Source of the DNA: Pseudactinotalea terrae
GTDB lineage: Bacteria; Actinomycetota; Actinomycetes; Actinomycetales; Beutenbergiaceae
Length of the DNA: 64,000 bases
Reading direction: 5' to 3'
Assembly (NCBI RefSeq): GCF_009733845.1
Contig: NZ_WNXZ01000003.1
Span: 124,001 to 188,000, forward strand
Shown here: positions 43,571 to 53,071 of the stretch, in pieces
How the letters are laid out: every line of letters starts with the position of its first letter
Numbering within the stretch: position 1 is the first letter of the stretch
Made by a program: the position numbers and the translations under genes
The notes under the pieces: generated by a model
What the model was told of the DNA's origin: nothing
Databases searched by the model: none
Seen by the model: the letters and a program-made list of their open reading frames with translations, nothing else

Positions 43571-44287
43571 ATGGCGTCGGTGGTGCTGGTGCACGGGATC
43601 AGGACGTCGGGAACGATGTGGCGCGGCGTCTCTCGTGCGCTGGCTGCCGAAGGCGTCCAGCACCTCGCCGTGGACCTGCCCGGGCACGGTTCCCGGCGTG
43701 ATCAGCCCGTCACGCTCGAGGGCTGTCGAGCGGTCCTCGACGAGGCCGTCGTCTCGCTCGCACCGCCCCACGTGGTCGTGGGTCTCTCGCTGGGCTCCTA
43801 CGTCACGCTCGACTGGGCCGCCTCGACGGCGCAGCCGCCCTCGGCGCTGCTGCTCGCCTCGGCGGGCACCCGACCCGTGGGGCCGGGGCTGGCGGGGTAC
43901 ATCGCCGTCGCGACCGCGATCGGTCGGCTGCCCGACCGCGGCCACGGGTTGCACACGTTCCTGGCCGAGCACGTGCTCGACGGTGAGCAGGTCGCCGACC
44001 TCGCGGCCGGCGGGCTCGCGCTCGACGCGATGGTGCCCACCCTGCGCGCCGTGGGGACCATCGACGTGCTCGCTGCGCTGGCCGCGATCGAGGCGCCGAT
44101 CTGGTTCGTCAACGGCGCCCGCGACCACTTCCGGATCGAGGAGAGGCTGCTGCTGCGCGCAGCCCGCACGGCCACGCTCCAGATCATCCCGCGTGCCGGG
44201 CATCTGGTGGCCCTTGACCAGCCGCAGGCCTTCTGCACGGTGCTGATGGACGTCGTCGAGCACGCGGATGCGAGCGCTGCGCCCTGA
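43571..44287 (+). CDS. Alpha/beta-fold hydrolase
   Basis: The 238-residue protein shows the fold VVLVHGIRTSGTMWRGVSRA with the oxyanion HG motif. The nucleophile elbow is VVGLSLGSYVTL (Ser), WFVNGARDHFR carries the acid region and RAGHLVALDQPQAF carries the catalytic His. It is a small soluble esterase or lipase-like enzyme of unknown substrate. It is convergent with the ROK gene, the stop codons abutting. Confidence 0.85.
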   Translation: MASVVLVHGIRTSGTMWRGVSRALAAEGVQHLAVDLPGHGSRRDQPVTLEGCRAVLDEAVVSLAPPHVVVGLSLGSYVTLDWAASTAQPPSALLLASAGTRPVGPGLAGYIAVATAIGRLPDRGHGLHTFLAEHVLDGEQVADLAAGGLALDAMVPTLRAVGTIDVLAALAAIEAPIWFVNGARDHFRIEERLLLRAARTATLQIIPRAGHLVALDQPQAFCTVLMDVVEHADASAAP

Positions 44288-45058
44288 CTACGCCTGCCCA
44301 GGCAGCGACCACACGCGCACGCCGCCGACGATCCCGGCCGAGTTCGGGACGATGACGACGTCGTCGCCCAGCTTGTCGAGCACGGTTGCCACGATCCGGC
44401 GCGAGTTGCCGCCGCCCACGTAGAGGCGGTCCCACAGGTACATCGGTCGCAGCCCGTCGATCACGCGCCGCACGCGGCGCGACCACATGGCGTCACCGAG
44501 CCGGAGCCGCTCGTGCTCGCCGATGTACTCGTCATAGGTCAGGCCCCACTTGACCGGCCCCTGACTGAGCTCGAGATGAGGAGCGAGCCGGCCGCCGTCG
44601 AACATCGCGTTGCCCAGGCCCGTGCCGAAGGTGAGCATCAGCTCGAGCCCGGTCCCGGCGATCACACCGGCGCCGTGGACCTCGGCGTCGTTGAGCACGC
44701 GGGCGGGCAGGCGCAGCTCGTGCTCGAGCGCGCGCTGCATGTCGAACCCGGACCACGCGTTCATGAGCTCGGGGAGCACCTTGGTCCGAGGGCCGGAGCG
44801 GGTCACGTAGTGCGGGGTCGCGACGACGACGCCGTGCCGGATCATGCCCGGCATCCCCACCGTGACGCGGCCCGCCTCGGGGAGCTTCGCGGCGAGATCG
44901 GCGACGACGCCGACGAGCCGCTCGGGCGGCAACGGGTAGGGGGTGGGCGTGCGGACCGGTTGCGCGATCATCGTGCCGGAGGCGTCGAGCACCGACGCCT
45001 TGATCCCGCCCCCGCCGCAGTCGACCGCCAGGGTCGGCGGGTCGCCGCTGTAGTCCAC
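44288..45058 (-). CDS. ROK-family sugar kinase, polyphosphate-glucokinase-like
   Basis: The 256-residue protein has the ATP site LAVDCGGGGIKASVLD and VNDAEVHGAGVIAGTGLELM (cited as LNDAEVHGAG), then TFGTGLGNAMFDGG, matching bacterial glucokinase/PPGK-type ROK proteins. It lacks the DNA-binding HTH of ROK repressors. Phosphate donor (polyphosphate or ATP) cannot be told from sequence. GTG 45058 is preceded by TACCCT and a six-base gap, a leaderless arrangement divergent from truA. Confidence 0.85.
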   Translation of the reverse strand: MDYSGDPPTLAVDCGGGGIKASVLDASGTMIAQPVRTPTPYPLPPERLVGVVADLAAKLPEAGRVTVGMPGMIRHGVVVATPHYVTRSGPRTKVLPELMNAWSGFDMQRALEHELRLPARVLNDAEVHGAGVIAGTGLELMLTFGTGLGNAMFDGGRLAPHLELSQGPVKWGLTYDEYIGEHERLRLGDAMWSRRVRRVIDGLRPMYLWDRLYVGGGNSRRIVATVLDKLGDDVVIVPNSAGIVGGVRVWSLPGQA

Positions 45059-45064
45059 CAGCCC

Positions 45065-45082
45065 AGGGTAGAGGGCTACCGT
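45065..45082. promoter_or_regulatory. Back-to-back leaderless promoters of the ROK gene and truA
   Basis: On the minus strand TACCCT (45065-45070) is six bases from GTG 45058. On the plus strand TACCGT (45077-45082) is seven bases from GTG 45090. The two -10 elements are only six bases apart, so the polymerases would compete, and transcription of the two genes may be mutually exclusive. Confidence 0.5.
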
Positions 45083-45089
45083 GATCTCC

Positions 45090-45962
45090 GTGGCAGACGC
45101 TGGGCTGGTGAGGCTGAGACTCGACCTTGCTTACGACGGCGGTGCGTTCGTCGGGTGGGCACGCCAGCCCGGTCTGCGGAGCGTCCAGGGCGAGCTCGAG
45201 AAGGCGCTCGGGACCGTGCTGCGGCTCGGTGAGCCGGCCTCGCTGACGGTCGCCGGTCGCACCGACAGCGGGGTCCACGCGCGCGGGCAGGTCGCCCACG
45301 TGGATGTCCCGGTGGTCGCGTACGAGGCGTCGCCTGGCCGCAGCGACCGACCGCCGGCGGAGGCGCTGGCCCGCCGGCTGTCCGGGGTGCTGCCCGCCGA
45401 CGTCGTGGTGCATCGCGTGAGCGTGGCGCCCGCGGGATTCGATGCGCGGTTCTCAGCGATCTGGCGGCGCTACAGCTACACGGTGGTGGACACCGAGGGG
45501 CGGCGGGACCCGCTGCTGCGCGGCTCGCAGCTATGGCACCCGCGCAGGCTCGACGTCGAGGCGATGGACGCCGCGGCGCAGCAGCTCGTGGGGGAGCACG
45601 ACTTCCTGGCCTATTGCAAGCCCCGCGAAGGCGCCACGACGATCCGCGAGCTGCTGGCCTTCGGCTGGCGGCGCGTGGGCGGGGTCGTGGTGGCCGAGGT
45701 CCGTGCCGACGCGTTCTGCCACTCGATGGTGCGCTCGCTCGTCGGTGCCTCGCTGGCGGTGGGGGAGGGTCGCTGGCAGGTGGCGCGCCCCCGGGAGCTG
45801 CTCGAGCGGGCGCAGCGGGACAGCACGGTCACCGTGGTACCCCCGGGTGGCCTCGTGCTCGAGGAGGTCGCCTACCCGCCCGATGACGCGCTCGCCGACC
45901 GGGCGAGCGTGGCCCGGTCGCTGCGCACCGCCGTCGTCCCCGACCCCCACCGGTCGAGGTGA
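45090..45962 (+). CDS. truA: tRNA pseudouridine(38-40) synthase TruA
   Basis: The 290-residue protein has LRLDLAYDGGAFVGWARQPG, then VAGRTDSGVHARGQVAHV containing the catalytic Asp, FDARFSAIWRRYSYTV and the C-terminal AFCHSMVRSLVGASLAVGEG. It isomerises U38-U40 of the anticodon arm. GTG 45090 is chosen over GTG 45081 because a TACCGT -10 ends seven bases before it. It is normal in length. Confidence 0.93.
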   Translation: MADAGLVRLRLDLAYDGGAFVGWARQPGLRSVQGELEKALGTVLRLGEPASLTVAGRTDSGVHARGQVAHVDVPVVAYEASPGRSDRPPAEALARRLSGVLPADVVVHRVSVAPAGFDARFSAIWRRYSYTVVDTEGRRDPLLRGSQLWHPRRLDVEAMDAAAQQLVGEHDFLAYCKPREGATTIRELLAFGWRRVGGVVVAEVRADAFCHSMVRSLVGASLAVGEGRWQVARPRELLERAQRDSTVTVVPPGGLVLEEVAYPPDDALADRASVARSLRTAVVPDPHRSR

Positions 45963-46034
45963 TCGGGGACCTTCTGCTGGCCGCGGTTTGCCTCGACCCC
46001 GCCAGGCCGGGGCCAGGGGGTGGTGGTCCCGGGG

Positions 46035-46490
46035 TCAGTCGGTGTCGTCGGTGTCCGGCTCGGGCTCGGTGAAGACGTCGACAGGGTCGTTCTCGTCGCG
46101 GTACTCGGGCTCGAGGTGCACTGCGGCCTCTTCCGCGCCGGCGGCGCCGCCGGCCACCCCGGCGTCGTGGGCGAAGCGGTCGGTGCCCCGACCGGCGTCG
46201 TCGATGTCCTCCAGACGGCCGGCGCGGTCGGGCTGGCTCTCGCCCGCTGCCTGACCGGGTTCCGACTCCCACACCTCGGGCTCCTCGGCCCGCAGCTGCT
46301 GCGCGGTCTCGTCGTCCGGGTCCAGGCCACCCATGCTCTGGATCGGGTCACGGTCGGGAGGGGAGTACCCCTCGTCGAGCAGATCGTCGACCCCGCGGTC
46401 AACCAGCGTGTCCTCGCGGGGGAGCTGGTCGTTGTCGCCCTCAGAGCCGAGGGCGGGGTCTGTCGAGGTGCCAGGAGTGTTCTCGGTCAT
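46035..46490 (-). CDS. DUF5709 family protein
   Basis: The 151-residue, very acidic protein has EDTLVDRGVDDLLDEGYSPP, DRDPIQSMGGLDPDD and the late FAHDAGVAGGAAGAEEAAVH motif, as in the actinobacterial DUF5709 family. Function is unknown. Low complexity and charge suggest a soluble, largely disordered protein. CACACT lies six bases before ATG 46490, a possible leaderless -10. It is divergent from rplM. Confidence 0.82.
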   Translation of the reverse strand: MTENTPGTSTDPALGSEGDNDQLPREDTLVDRGVDDLLDEGYSPPDRDPIQSMGGLDPDDETAQQLRAEEPEVWESEPGQAAGESQPDRAGRLEDIDDAGRGTDRFAHDAGVAGGAAGAEEAAVHLEPEYRDENDPVDVFTEPEPDTDDTD

Positions 46491-46828
46491 GGTTCTAGTG
46501 TGCGTGATTGCTCGCGCGTCTGGCAGGCGAACGAGGGGTGCCGATGACGCCGAACGGGTAACGTGCCGAAGAGCACAGCGGCTGTCTGTCGGCTCGCTTT
46601 GACCCACACCGTGCTGGCAGGTACCCTGGGACGTCGTTGTGCGTGCTCACGTGTGCATGCGGTGGCCCTGGTTCCCACACCGCAGCGCTCGTGTACCGCC
46701 CGCGAAGACCACAGCTCTGCTCTCCGGTCCGCGTGCGTCCGCAGCCCACGATCACCTTGCCGGGTTCGTGAGTGTGGCGCGGTGCGACCGAGACAGGGAA
46801 CTACACCAGATCGAAGGCTCCACTAACC
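46491..46828 (+). promoter_or_regulatory. rplM-rpsI upstream region and long leader
   Basis: This 338-base region between DUF5709 and rplM holds a promoter (see 46599-46627) and a leader of about 195 bases before the GTG start of rplM. No protein-coding frame is supported. The leader could carry an autoregulatory RNA structure for L13, but I did not identify a known motif. Confidence 0.5.
46599..46627 (+). promoter_or_regulatory. Consensus-like sigma-A promoter for rplM-rpsI
   Basis: TTGACC at 46599-46604 and TACCCT at 46622-46627 are separated by exactly 17 bases. This is the clearest -35/-10 pair in the window and suits a strongly expressed ribosomal operon. Confidence 0.8.
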
Positions 46829-47278
46829 GTGCGTACTTATACCCCCAAGGCCGAAAGTGCGGCCGCCGAGCGCAGCTGGTACGTCATCGACGCTACCGAC
46901 GTCGTCCTCGGCCGTCTCGCGAGCCAGGCCGCCACGCTGCTGCGGGGCAAGCACAAGCCCACCTTCGCGCCGCACGTCGATGGTGGTGACTTCGTCGTCA
47001 TCATCAACGCCGACAAGGTCGCCCTCACCGGCAGCAAGCGCGAGGACAAGATCGCCTACAGCCACTCCGGGTACCCGGGCGGGCTGAAGGCCACGAGCTA
47101 CGCCCAGCTGCTGGCGACCCGCCCCGAGCGCGTCGTCGAGAAGGCGATCCGCGGCATGCTCCCCAAGACCTCGCTCGGGCGTGCACAGCTGCGCAAGCTC
47201 AAGGTCTACACCGGCGCAGAGCACCCGCACAGCGCACAGCAGCCCCAGCCGTTCGAGATCACCCAGGTCGCGCAGTAA
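46829..47278 (+). CDS. rplM: 50S ribosomal protein uL13
   Basis: The 149-residue protein starts at GTG 46829 ((M)[20 protein letters not shown]). Core motifs [40 protein letters not shown] and [20 protein letters not shown] are intact. It is followed by rpsI, the usual pairing. The upstream in-frame extension is non-family. Confidence 0.97.
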   Translation: MRTYTPKAESAAAERSWYVIDATDVVLGRLASQAATLLRGKHKPTFAPHVDGGDFVVIINADKVALTGSKREDKIAYSHSGYPGGLKATSYAQLLATRPERVVEKAIRGMLPKTSLGRAQLRKLKVYTGAEHPHSAQQPQPFEITQVAQ

Positions 47279-47304
47279 GCGCGCCTGACATCAAGGAGTA
47301 ATCA

Positions 47305-47787
47305 GTGGCGCAGCCCACCATCGACGTGACAGAGGACGAGGCCCCCTCGTCCTACACCTCCGAGTCCGCCGCCCCCGAGGGCCGTGGCCAGTCCGTGACC
47401 GCCCCCGGCGCCGCTCTCGGCCGCCGCAAGGAGGCCGTGGCACGTGTTCGCCTCGTGCCCGGCAGCGGCGAGTGGAAGGTCAACGGGCGCTCGCTCGAGA
47501 CCTACTTCCCGAACAAGCTGCACCAGCAGCTCGTGAACGCTCCGTTCACGATCCTCGAGCTCCAGGGCCGGTTCGACGTGGTCGCCCGCATCAACGGTGG
47601 TGGCCCCTCGGGCCAGGCCGGTGCGCTGCGCCTCGCGATCGCTCGCGCGCTCAACGAGATCGACGGCGAGGCCAACCGCGCCACGCTGAAGAAGGCCGGC
47701 TTCCTCACCCGTGACGCTCGCGTCACGGAGCGGAAGAAGGCTGGTCTCAAGAAGGCCCGCAAGGCCCCGCAGTACTCCAAGCGCTGA
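47305..47787 (+). CDS. rpsI: 30S ribosomal protein uS9
   Basis: The 160-residue protein starts at GTG 47305, with AAGGAG upstream. An acidic N-terminal extension of about 38 residues, common in actinobacterial S9, precedes the core [19 protein letters not shown], and the C-terminus [12 protein letters not shown] ends in the invariant S-K-R that reaches the P site. Confidence 0.97.
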   Translation: MAQPTIDVTEDEAPSSYTSESAAPEGRGQSVTAPGAALGRRKEAVARVRLVPGSGEWKVNGRSLETYFPNKLHQQLVNAPFTILELQGRFDVVARINGGGPSGQAGALRLAIARALNEIDGEANRATLKKAGFLTRDARVTERKKAGLKKARKAPQYSKR

Positions 47788-47812
47788 TCTCGCGACGGCG
47801 CGAGTCACGCTG

Positions 47813-47860
47813 CAACGTCATACGGACGGTGGAAGCTCTTCCACCGTCCGTATGACGTTG
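47813..47860. terminator. Perfect 23-bp palindrome between rpsI and glmM
   Basis: Arms 47813-47835 and 47838-47860 are exactly complementary, with a two-base centre. It begins 25 bases after the rpsI stop and would form a long blunt hairpin. The likely role is termination of rplM-rpsI. No T-run follows; a protein-binding operator for glmM is an alternative. Confidence 0.8.
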
Positions 47861-47899
47861 TGCGGGTAGTTTGAGCGACGCACAGCACGGAAGGTGGCC

Positions 47900-49252
47900 A
47901 TGAGCCGACTGTTCGGGACCGACGGGGTCCGTGGACTCGCCAACAGGGAGATCACCGCTGATCTCTCCCTCCGCCTCGGGGCCGCCGCCGCGCGCGTCCT
48001 CGCCCAGCAGGGCACGTTCGAGGGGCACCGCCCCCGCGCGATCGTGGGCCGTGACCCTCGGGTGTCCGGCCAGTTCCTCTCCGCCGCCATGGTCGCCGGC
48101 CTCGCGTCCGCAGGTGTCGACACCGAGGACCTGGGCGTGCTGCCGACTCCTGCGGTCGCGTACCTGACCGGCGCGGAGGATGCCGATCTCGCGGTGATGA
48201 TCTCCGCCTCGCACAACCCGATGCAGGACAACGGCATCAAGTTCTTCGCGCGCGGCGGGCACAAGCTCGACGACGCCGTCGAGGACGCGATCGCGGCCGC
48301 GCTCGACGAGGACTGGGAGCGCCCCACCCACGCCGCCGTCGGTCGTATCACGCTCGACCGGGGCTCCTCCGGCGAGCGCTACGTCGAGCACCTGCTCCGC
48401 ACCCTCAACCACGACCTCACGGGCCTGCGCATCGCGGTCGACTGCGCCAACGGCGCGGCGAGCGAGGTGGGTCCGGTCGTGCTGCGCGAGGCCGGCGCCG
48501 AGGTGATCGTCATCAACGCCTCGCCCGATGGTCGCAACATCAACGAGAACTGCGGCTCCACCCACCCCGAGCAGCTGCAGGCCGTGACCGTGGCCTCCGA
48601 GGCGCACCTCGGCGTCGCGTTCGACGGCGACGCCGACCGGTGCCTCGCCGTCGACCACACGGGCACTCTCGTGGACGGCGACCAGATCATGGGTGTCCTT
48701 GCCACCGCGCTCAAGGAGCGCGGCGCGCTGGCCCACGACACGCTCGTCGTCACCGTGATGAGCAATCTCGGGCTGCTGCTCGCGATGCGCGAGGCCGGGA
48801 TCACGACCGTGCAGGCAGGGGTCGGCGACCGGTACGTCCTGGAGGCGATGCGCGCCGGCGGGTTCAGCCTCGGTGGCGAGCAGTCCGGCCACCTCATCCT
48901 CGCCGACCACGCCACCACCGGCGATGGCGTGCTCACGGCGTTGCAGCTCGCCTCGCGCGTGGCCCAGACCGGACGCACGCTCGCTGACCTCGCCTCCGCC
49001 GTCGAGCGCCTGCCGCAGGTGCTGATCAACGTCTCGGGCGTCGACAAGGCGCGAGTGAGCGCGGACACCGAGCTCACCGATGCCGTGGCAGCCGCCGAAT
49101 CCCGTCTCGGCGACACCGGTCGCGTGCTGCTGCGGCCCTCGGGCACCGAGCCGCTCGTGCGCGTGATGGTCGAGGCTGCGACCGCCGAGCAGGCGCAGCG
49201 GGAGGCCGACGGGCTCGCCGGGGTCGTCGCGGCCCGCCTCGCACTGAGCTGA
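47900..49252 (+). CDS. glmM: Phosphoglucosamine mutase
   Basis: The 450-residue enzyme interconverts glucosamine-6-phosphate and glucosamine-1-phosphate for UDP-GlcNAc. [13 protein letters not shown] is the N-terminal signature; the phosphoserine loop is [16 protein letters not shown], with Ser104 before His. [11 protein letters not shown] is the metal site, and [14 protein letters not shown] binds phosphate. ATG 47900 with GGAAGG upstream is preferred over GTG 47894. Together with glmS downstream it covers two steps of amino-sugar supply. Confidence 0.97.
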   Translation: MSRLFGTDGVRGLANREITADLSLRLGAAAARVLAQQGTFEGHRPRAIVGRDPRVSGQFLSAAMVAGLASAGVDTEDLGVLPTPAVAYLTGAEDADLAVMISASHNPMQDNGIKFFARGGHKLDDAVEDAIAAALDEDWERPTHAAVGRITLDRGSSGERYVEHLLRTLNHDLTGLRIAVDCANGAASEVGPVVLREAGAEVIVINASPDGRNINENCGSTHPEQLQAVTVASEAHLGVAFDGDADRCLAVDHTGTLVDGDQIMGVLATALKERGALAHDTLVVTVMSNLGLLLAMREAGITTVQAGVGDRYVLEAMRAGGFSLGGEQSGHLILADHATTGDGVLTALQLASRVAQTGRTLADLASAVERLPQVLINVSGVDKARVSADTELTDAVAAAESRLGDTGRVLLRPSGTEPLVRVMVEAATAEQAQREADGLAGVVAARLALS

Positions 49253-49432
49253 GCAGTCTGCTGCGGGCCTCGTATCCGCCCAAAGGATGACATCGGCCCG
49301 GTAGCGACGGTCCTGTCGGGGGATTCACCCGGGGGACAACCCCCAGCATGATCAGGGATTACCAGATAGCGCGATGACATACCCCGCGCATAGCGTTGTA
49401 CCTGATCAGTCAACAGTGGTGGAGGATCGACC

Positions 49433-50176
49433 ATGCTCGAAGGGCTCGCTGAGGCCGCAGACACGGCGGCAGCGTGGTTGGCGAGCCTCGGTGACATGGT
49501 GCTGGAGGTCGCGGCCACGCCGTGGAGCCTCGTGCTGCTGTTCGTGTTCACGATCGTCGACGGCTTCTTCCCGCCGGTGCCGAGCGAGAGCATCGTCATC
49601 ACGCTCGCGAGCCTGTCGATGACCGGTGACGGGCCGCCGCTGTGGGGCATCATCCCGGTGGCGGCGCTCGCCGCCTTCCTCGGTGACGTGATCGCCTACA
49701 CGATCGGGACGAAGGTGCCGTTGCGCCGGTTCCGGATCTTCCGTGGCAAGCGCGGTGCCCGCACCCTCGCCTGGGCGGAGCACACGCTGCAGCACCGTGG
49801 CGGTGCCTTCATCCTGGCGGCGCGCTACATCCCGATCGGGCGGGTCGCGGTCAACATGTCAGCGGGCGCCCTCGACTTCCCACGCCGCCGCTTCGTCCTG
49901 TTCGCGGCCATCGGCGGCGTCTGCTGGGCGGTCTACTCGACCCTGCTGGGCATCGGTGCGGGTGCCGTGCTCAAGGACCAGCCACTGCTGGCCGTGGGGG
50001 TCGGCATCGTGCTCGGCATCGTCATCGGCACGCTCGTCGACGTCGCGATGCGGAGGATCTTCGGTGGGCCCCAGGTCGAGCCAGAGCCAGAGCCAGAGCC
50101 AGCGGCCGCGACCGAGGCCGAGCCGCTCGTGTGCGAGGACCCGGAGGGTGAGCGGGCGGTCGTCGACGCGGTCTGA
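49433..50176 (+). CDS. DedA family membrane protein
   Basis: The 247-residue protein has the DedA core: FTIVDGFFPPVPSESIVITL, AALAAFLGDVIAYTIGTKV, then RGGAFILAARYIPIGRVAVN with the conserved R-x-x-P-x-x-R and several membrane helices. DedA proteins act in undecaprenyl-phosphate or phospholipid translocation. The C-terminus ends in an acidic PEPEPEP tail. It is preceded by GTGGAGGATCG at the ATG. A TGATCAGG/CCTGATCA inverted pair (49349-49356, 49401-49408) lies in its promoter region. Confidence 0.9.
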   Translation: MLEGLAEAADTAAAWLASLGDMVLEVAATPWSLVLLFVFTIVDGFFPPVPSESIVITLASLSMTGDGPPLWGIIPVAALAAFLGDVIAYTIGTKVPLRRFRIFRGKRGARTLAWAEHTLQHRGGAFILAARYIPIGRVAVNMSAGALDFPRRRFVLFAAIGGVCWAVYSTLLGIGAGAVLKDQPLLAVGVGIVLGIVIGTLVDVAMRRIFGGPQVEPEPEPEPAAATEAEPLVCEDPEGERAVVDAV

Positions 50177-50183
50177 GCCCCGC

Positions 50184-51662
50184 TCAGATCACCTCGAGAC
50201 CGAGCCTCTCGAACCGGTAGGGGTCGCGGCCGAGCCAGGGAGTCTCGTCGTAGACCTTGGCCACCGGGGCGTCGTTGGTGAAGGGCTGCCAGGGCACGAC
50301 GGCGGAGCGTACGAAGGTGGCGATGTCACCGCTCATCTCGGTCGCCAGTGCAGCCGGTGGGCGCTCGCCCGCGATCCGATCGACGCGAACCCCGTCGAGG
50401 GCGTCCCAGGCGAACGGCAGGTCGATGCAGTGGCGCGCCGGCCCGTCGGTGGGGTGCCAGCGGAAGTCCCAGACCGCCACGGGTGCCCCGGCCCGTTCCC
50501 GCGCTCCGGCGACCTGCAGCACCGTCATCCGGAACACGCGGTCGCTGAGCGCCTGGCCCAGCAGGGCAGCAGCGGTCAACCCGGGGTAGGCGCGGGGGTA
50601 GGCGCGTGCCAGCGGCGCCGCGAGCCCAGCGGCGCCCAGCACGGGTGTCGGCGTCGTGCGCCCCAGCAGCTGCTCCAGCGGCGCGGTGCTGAGGTTGAAC
50701 TCGTGACTGGTGGAACCGATCATGACGGGCCGGTCGTCGGACGCGGCTAGCGCCGGGAGCGGGTCGGGGATCAGGTCGGTGCCCACGATCGGTCCCACCT
50801 GCGTGAGCTGCCCCGTGCGGGACAGCGCGCGATGCAGGTGCCCGAGGCTCGACCACGGACCGTAGGTGTCCAGCTGCCTGTCGATCACGGCGAGCTGCTC
50901 GCGCGACAGGCCCTGCCACCCGGCCAGCGTGTTCGCGACGCCGTGCTCACGTGAGAGCCGCGCTCCGAGGCGCCCTGCGTCGTCGGGATCGATGTCCGGC
51001 AGCGGGGCCGAGTGGATGACGGCCCCGCGGAAGAGGCCACGGGCGGCGGGCGAGGCGAGCAGCGCGAGCACGAGACCGCCGCCGGCGCTCTGACCACCCA
51101 CGGTGACCCGGTCGGGGTCACCGCCGACGCCCGCGATCTCCTCCGCGACCCAGCGCAGCGCGGCGATGCAGTCGAGCACGCCGCGGTTGTCGGGGGCGCC
51201 GGGGATGTGCCCGAACCCCTCGATGCCGAGGCGGTAGGTGATGCTCACGACGACCACACCGGTGCGAGCCATGCTCGCGCCGTCGAACCAGCCGCCGTTG
51301 GGCGTGCCGCTCAGGTAGCCGCCGCCGTGGATCCAGACGTAGACGGGCAGCGGGCCTGCGGCGTCCAGCGGTGCCGTGATGTTGAGGTTGAGGATCTCCT
51401 CGCCCGGTGTGGTGGGCTCGGGGATCGAGGAGGTCTCCGAGTCGGGCGGCAGCAGCGGGGTCGCGCCGAACTCAATCGCGGCCCGCTCACCCTCCCACCC
51501 AGGGTGACGCACCGGCTCCCGAAATCGCAGCTCCCCGGTCGGGGCGGCGGCGTACGGGACGCCGCGGAACCGCGCGAGACCGGCTCCGGCGTCGACCTGG
51601 CCGCGCAGCACACCGGCCCGCGTGGTGAGCACGGCTGGACCGTGCGAGGGGGCCAGTGACAT
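50184..51662 (-). CDS. Type-B carboxylesterase
   Basis: The 492-residue protein is an alpha/beta hydrolase of the carboxylesterase type. FRGVPYAAAP is near the N-terminus, WIHGGGYLSGTPNGGWFDG forms the oxyanion hole, and TVGGQSAGGGLVLALL has the Ser nucleophile. The acid is probably in STSHEFNLS and the His in RHCIDLPFAWDAL. There is no signal peptide. Its ATG overlaps the coaA stop (TGATG), so it is co-transcribed with coaA although functionally unrelated. Confidence 0.88.
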   Translation of the reverse strand: MSLAPSHGPAVLTTRAGVLRGQVDAGAGLARFRGVPYAAAPTGELRFREPVRHPGWEGERAAIEFGATPLLPPDSETSSIPEPTTPGEEILNLNITAPLDAAGPLPVYVWIHGGGYLSGTPNGGWFDGASMARTGVVVVSITYRLGIEGFGHIPGAPDNRGVLDCIAALRWVAEEIAGVGGDPDRVTVGGQSAGGGLVLALLASPAARGLFRGAVIHSAPLPDIDPDDAGRLGARLSREHGVANTLAGWQGLSREQLAVIDRQLDTYGPWSSLGHLHRALSRTGQLTQVGPIVGTDLIPDPLPALAASDDRPVMIGSTSHEFNLSTAPLEQLLGRTTPTPVLGAAGLAAPLARAYPRAYPGLTAAALLGQALSDRVFRMTVLQVAGARERAGAPVAVWDFRWHPTDGPARHCIDLPFAWDALDGVRVDRIAGERPPAALATEMSGDIATFVRSAVVPWQPFTNDAPVAKVYDETPWLGRDPYRFERLGLEVI

Positions 51663-52612
51663 CAGATCCTCCGCAACCGCACTCGTTCGATCCGGTGCTC
51701 GGCGTCCTTGGTCAGCACGAGCGTGGCACGACCGCGCGTCGGCAGCACGTTCTCGACCAGGTTGGGCTCGTTGATCGACGACCATATCTGCAGGGCTCTG
51801 TCGCGGGCCTGCGCGTCGGAGAGGTCCGCGTAGCGGTGGAAGTAGGAGCGCGGGTCGGCGAACGCCGTCGAGCGCAGATCGAGGAACCGGTCCACGTACC
51901 AGCGGCGCACGTCGGCGACCTCGGCGTCGATGTACATCGAGAAGTCGAAGAAGTCGCTGACGGCGAGCGACCCCCCACCCTCGGCGGTGACCCTGGCGGG
52001 GGCCAGCACGTTCAGACCCTCGACGATCAGCACGTCGGGGTTGCGCACCACGATCCGCTCGTCCGGGACGATGTCGTACGTCAGGTGGCTGTAGACCGGG
52101 GCGGAGACCTCGGGTGCGCCGCCCTTGACCCGCTCCAGGAACCGCAGCAGCGCCCGCCTGTCGTAGGACTCGGGGAAGCCCTTGCGGTCCATCAGGCCGC
52201 GCCGCTCGAGCTCGGCGTTGGGGTAGAGGAAGCCGTCGGTGGTCACGAGCTCGACGCGCGGGGTCTGCGGCCAGCGGCGCAGCATCTCGCGCAGCAGCCG
52301 GGCGGCTGTGGACTTGCCCACGGCCACCGAGCCCGCGACGCCGATCACGAAGGGGGTGGCGTGCGTCCACTCGCCCAGGAAGGTCGAGGTGGCGGTGCGC
52401 AGGTGCTGCGAGGCCTCGACGTACAGCGTCAGCAGGCGCGACAGCGGGCGGTACCCGGTGTCGACCTCGCGCAGGTCGATCGGGTCGCCCAGGCCACGGA
52501 GGTTGTCGATGTCGGCCTGCGTCAGCGGCAGCGGTGTCGACTCGGCGAGCTTGCTCCACTCGGTGCGGTCGAACTCGACGAACGGTGCGTCGTCGCTGAT
52601 GGAGACGGTCAC
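51662..52612 (-). CDS. coaA: Pantothenate kinase (type I)
   Basis: The 316-residue kinase phosphorylates pantothenate, the first step to CoA. The P-loop is [29 protein letters not shown] at the N-terminus, [20 protein letters not shown], and [20 protein letters not shown] (cited as [10 protein letters not shown]) are type I signatures. GTG 52612 is chosen; GTG 52618 is also possible. The long in-frame upstream extension is not family-like. Confidence 0.95.
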   Translation of the reverse strand: MTVSISDDAPFVEFDRTEWSKLAESTPLPLTQADIDNLRGLGDPIDLREVDTGYRPLSRLLTLYVEASQHLRTATSTFLGEWTHATPFVIGVAGSVAVGKSTAARLLREMLRRWPQTPRVELVTTDGFLYPNAELERRGLMDRKGFPESYDRRALLRFLERVKGGAPEVSAPVYSHLTYDIVPDERIVVRNPDVLIVEGLNVLAPARVTAEGGGSLAVSDFFDFSMYIDAEVADVRRWYVDRFLDLRSTAFADPRSYFHRYADLSDAQARDRALQIWSSINEPNLVENVLPTRGRATLVLTKDAEHRIERVRLRRI

Positions 52613-52795
52613 GGGCACACACTCTGTCACTGCTGGTGGCGTGACGCACAATCCGTGGCCAGTGGCGCACCTGGGGGTCCATGGGGGGCGTTGCTGGCCG
52701 CTGAGCTGCCGATGCCGGGCGCGGGTGGCCGCTGGCGCACCAGGCTCCCCGCTTCGGGTCCGTCCGGTGCGCGAGCGGTTCTGCTCGCTGGCCAC

Positions 52796-52881
52796 GTTGC
52801 GCAAGTGACATCTCGGCGGGAACTGCTACGTATCGGTGGGCCCGGCGTTGCGGAAGTGACCTCGGGGTGAGAACTGCAACG
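52796..52881. repeat. Pair of imperfect 35-base direct repeats
   Basis: Units 52796-52830 and 52847-52881 share GTTGCG, AAGTGAC, AACTGC and ACG blocks at 51-base spacing. The spacing is close to five helical turns, which would put two bound proteins on the same face of the DNA. Confidence 0.6.
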
Positions 52882-53065
52882 CCACGCCAAGCCGCGCCGC
52901 GTTCGGTCGCAGTGGTGGCGTAGGGCCCAGCTTGCGGGGGCGCGATGAGGGGGCCCACGCGCGTCGCCGCAGGATCCGCTCCCTCGTGTGGTCGCCACCG
53001 TGAGGGAGCGTGGGGTCCGGGGCGCCGCGCGCACAGCGGGATGCGGAAAGCCGTGACGGCGCCGT

Positions 53066-53071
53066 TACCCT
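53066..53071 (+). promoter_or_regulatory. Putative -10 element (leaderless) for glmS
   Basis: TACCCT ends eight bases before ATG 53080, and no Shine-Dalgarno is present, so glmS mRNA is probably leaderless or nearly so. A glmS ribozyme is not visible. Confidence 0.5.
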
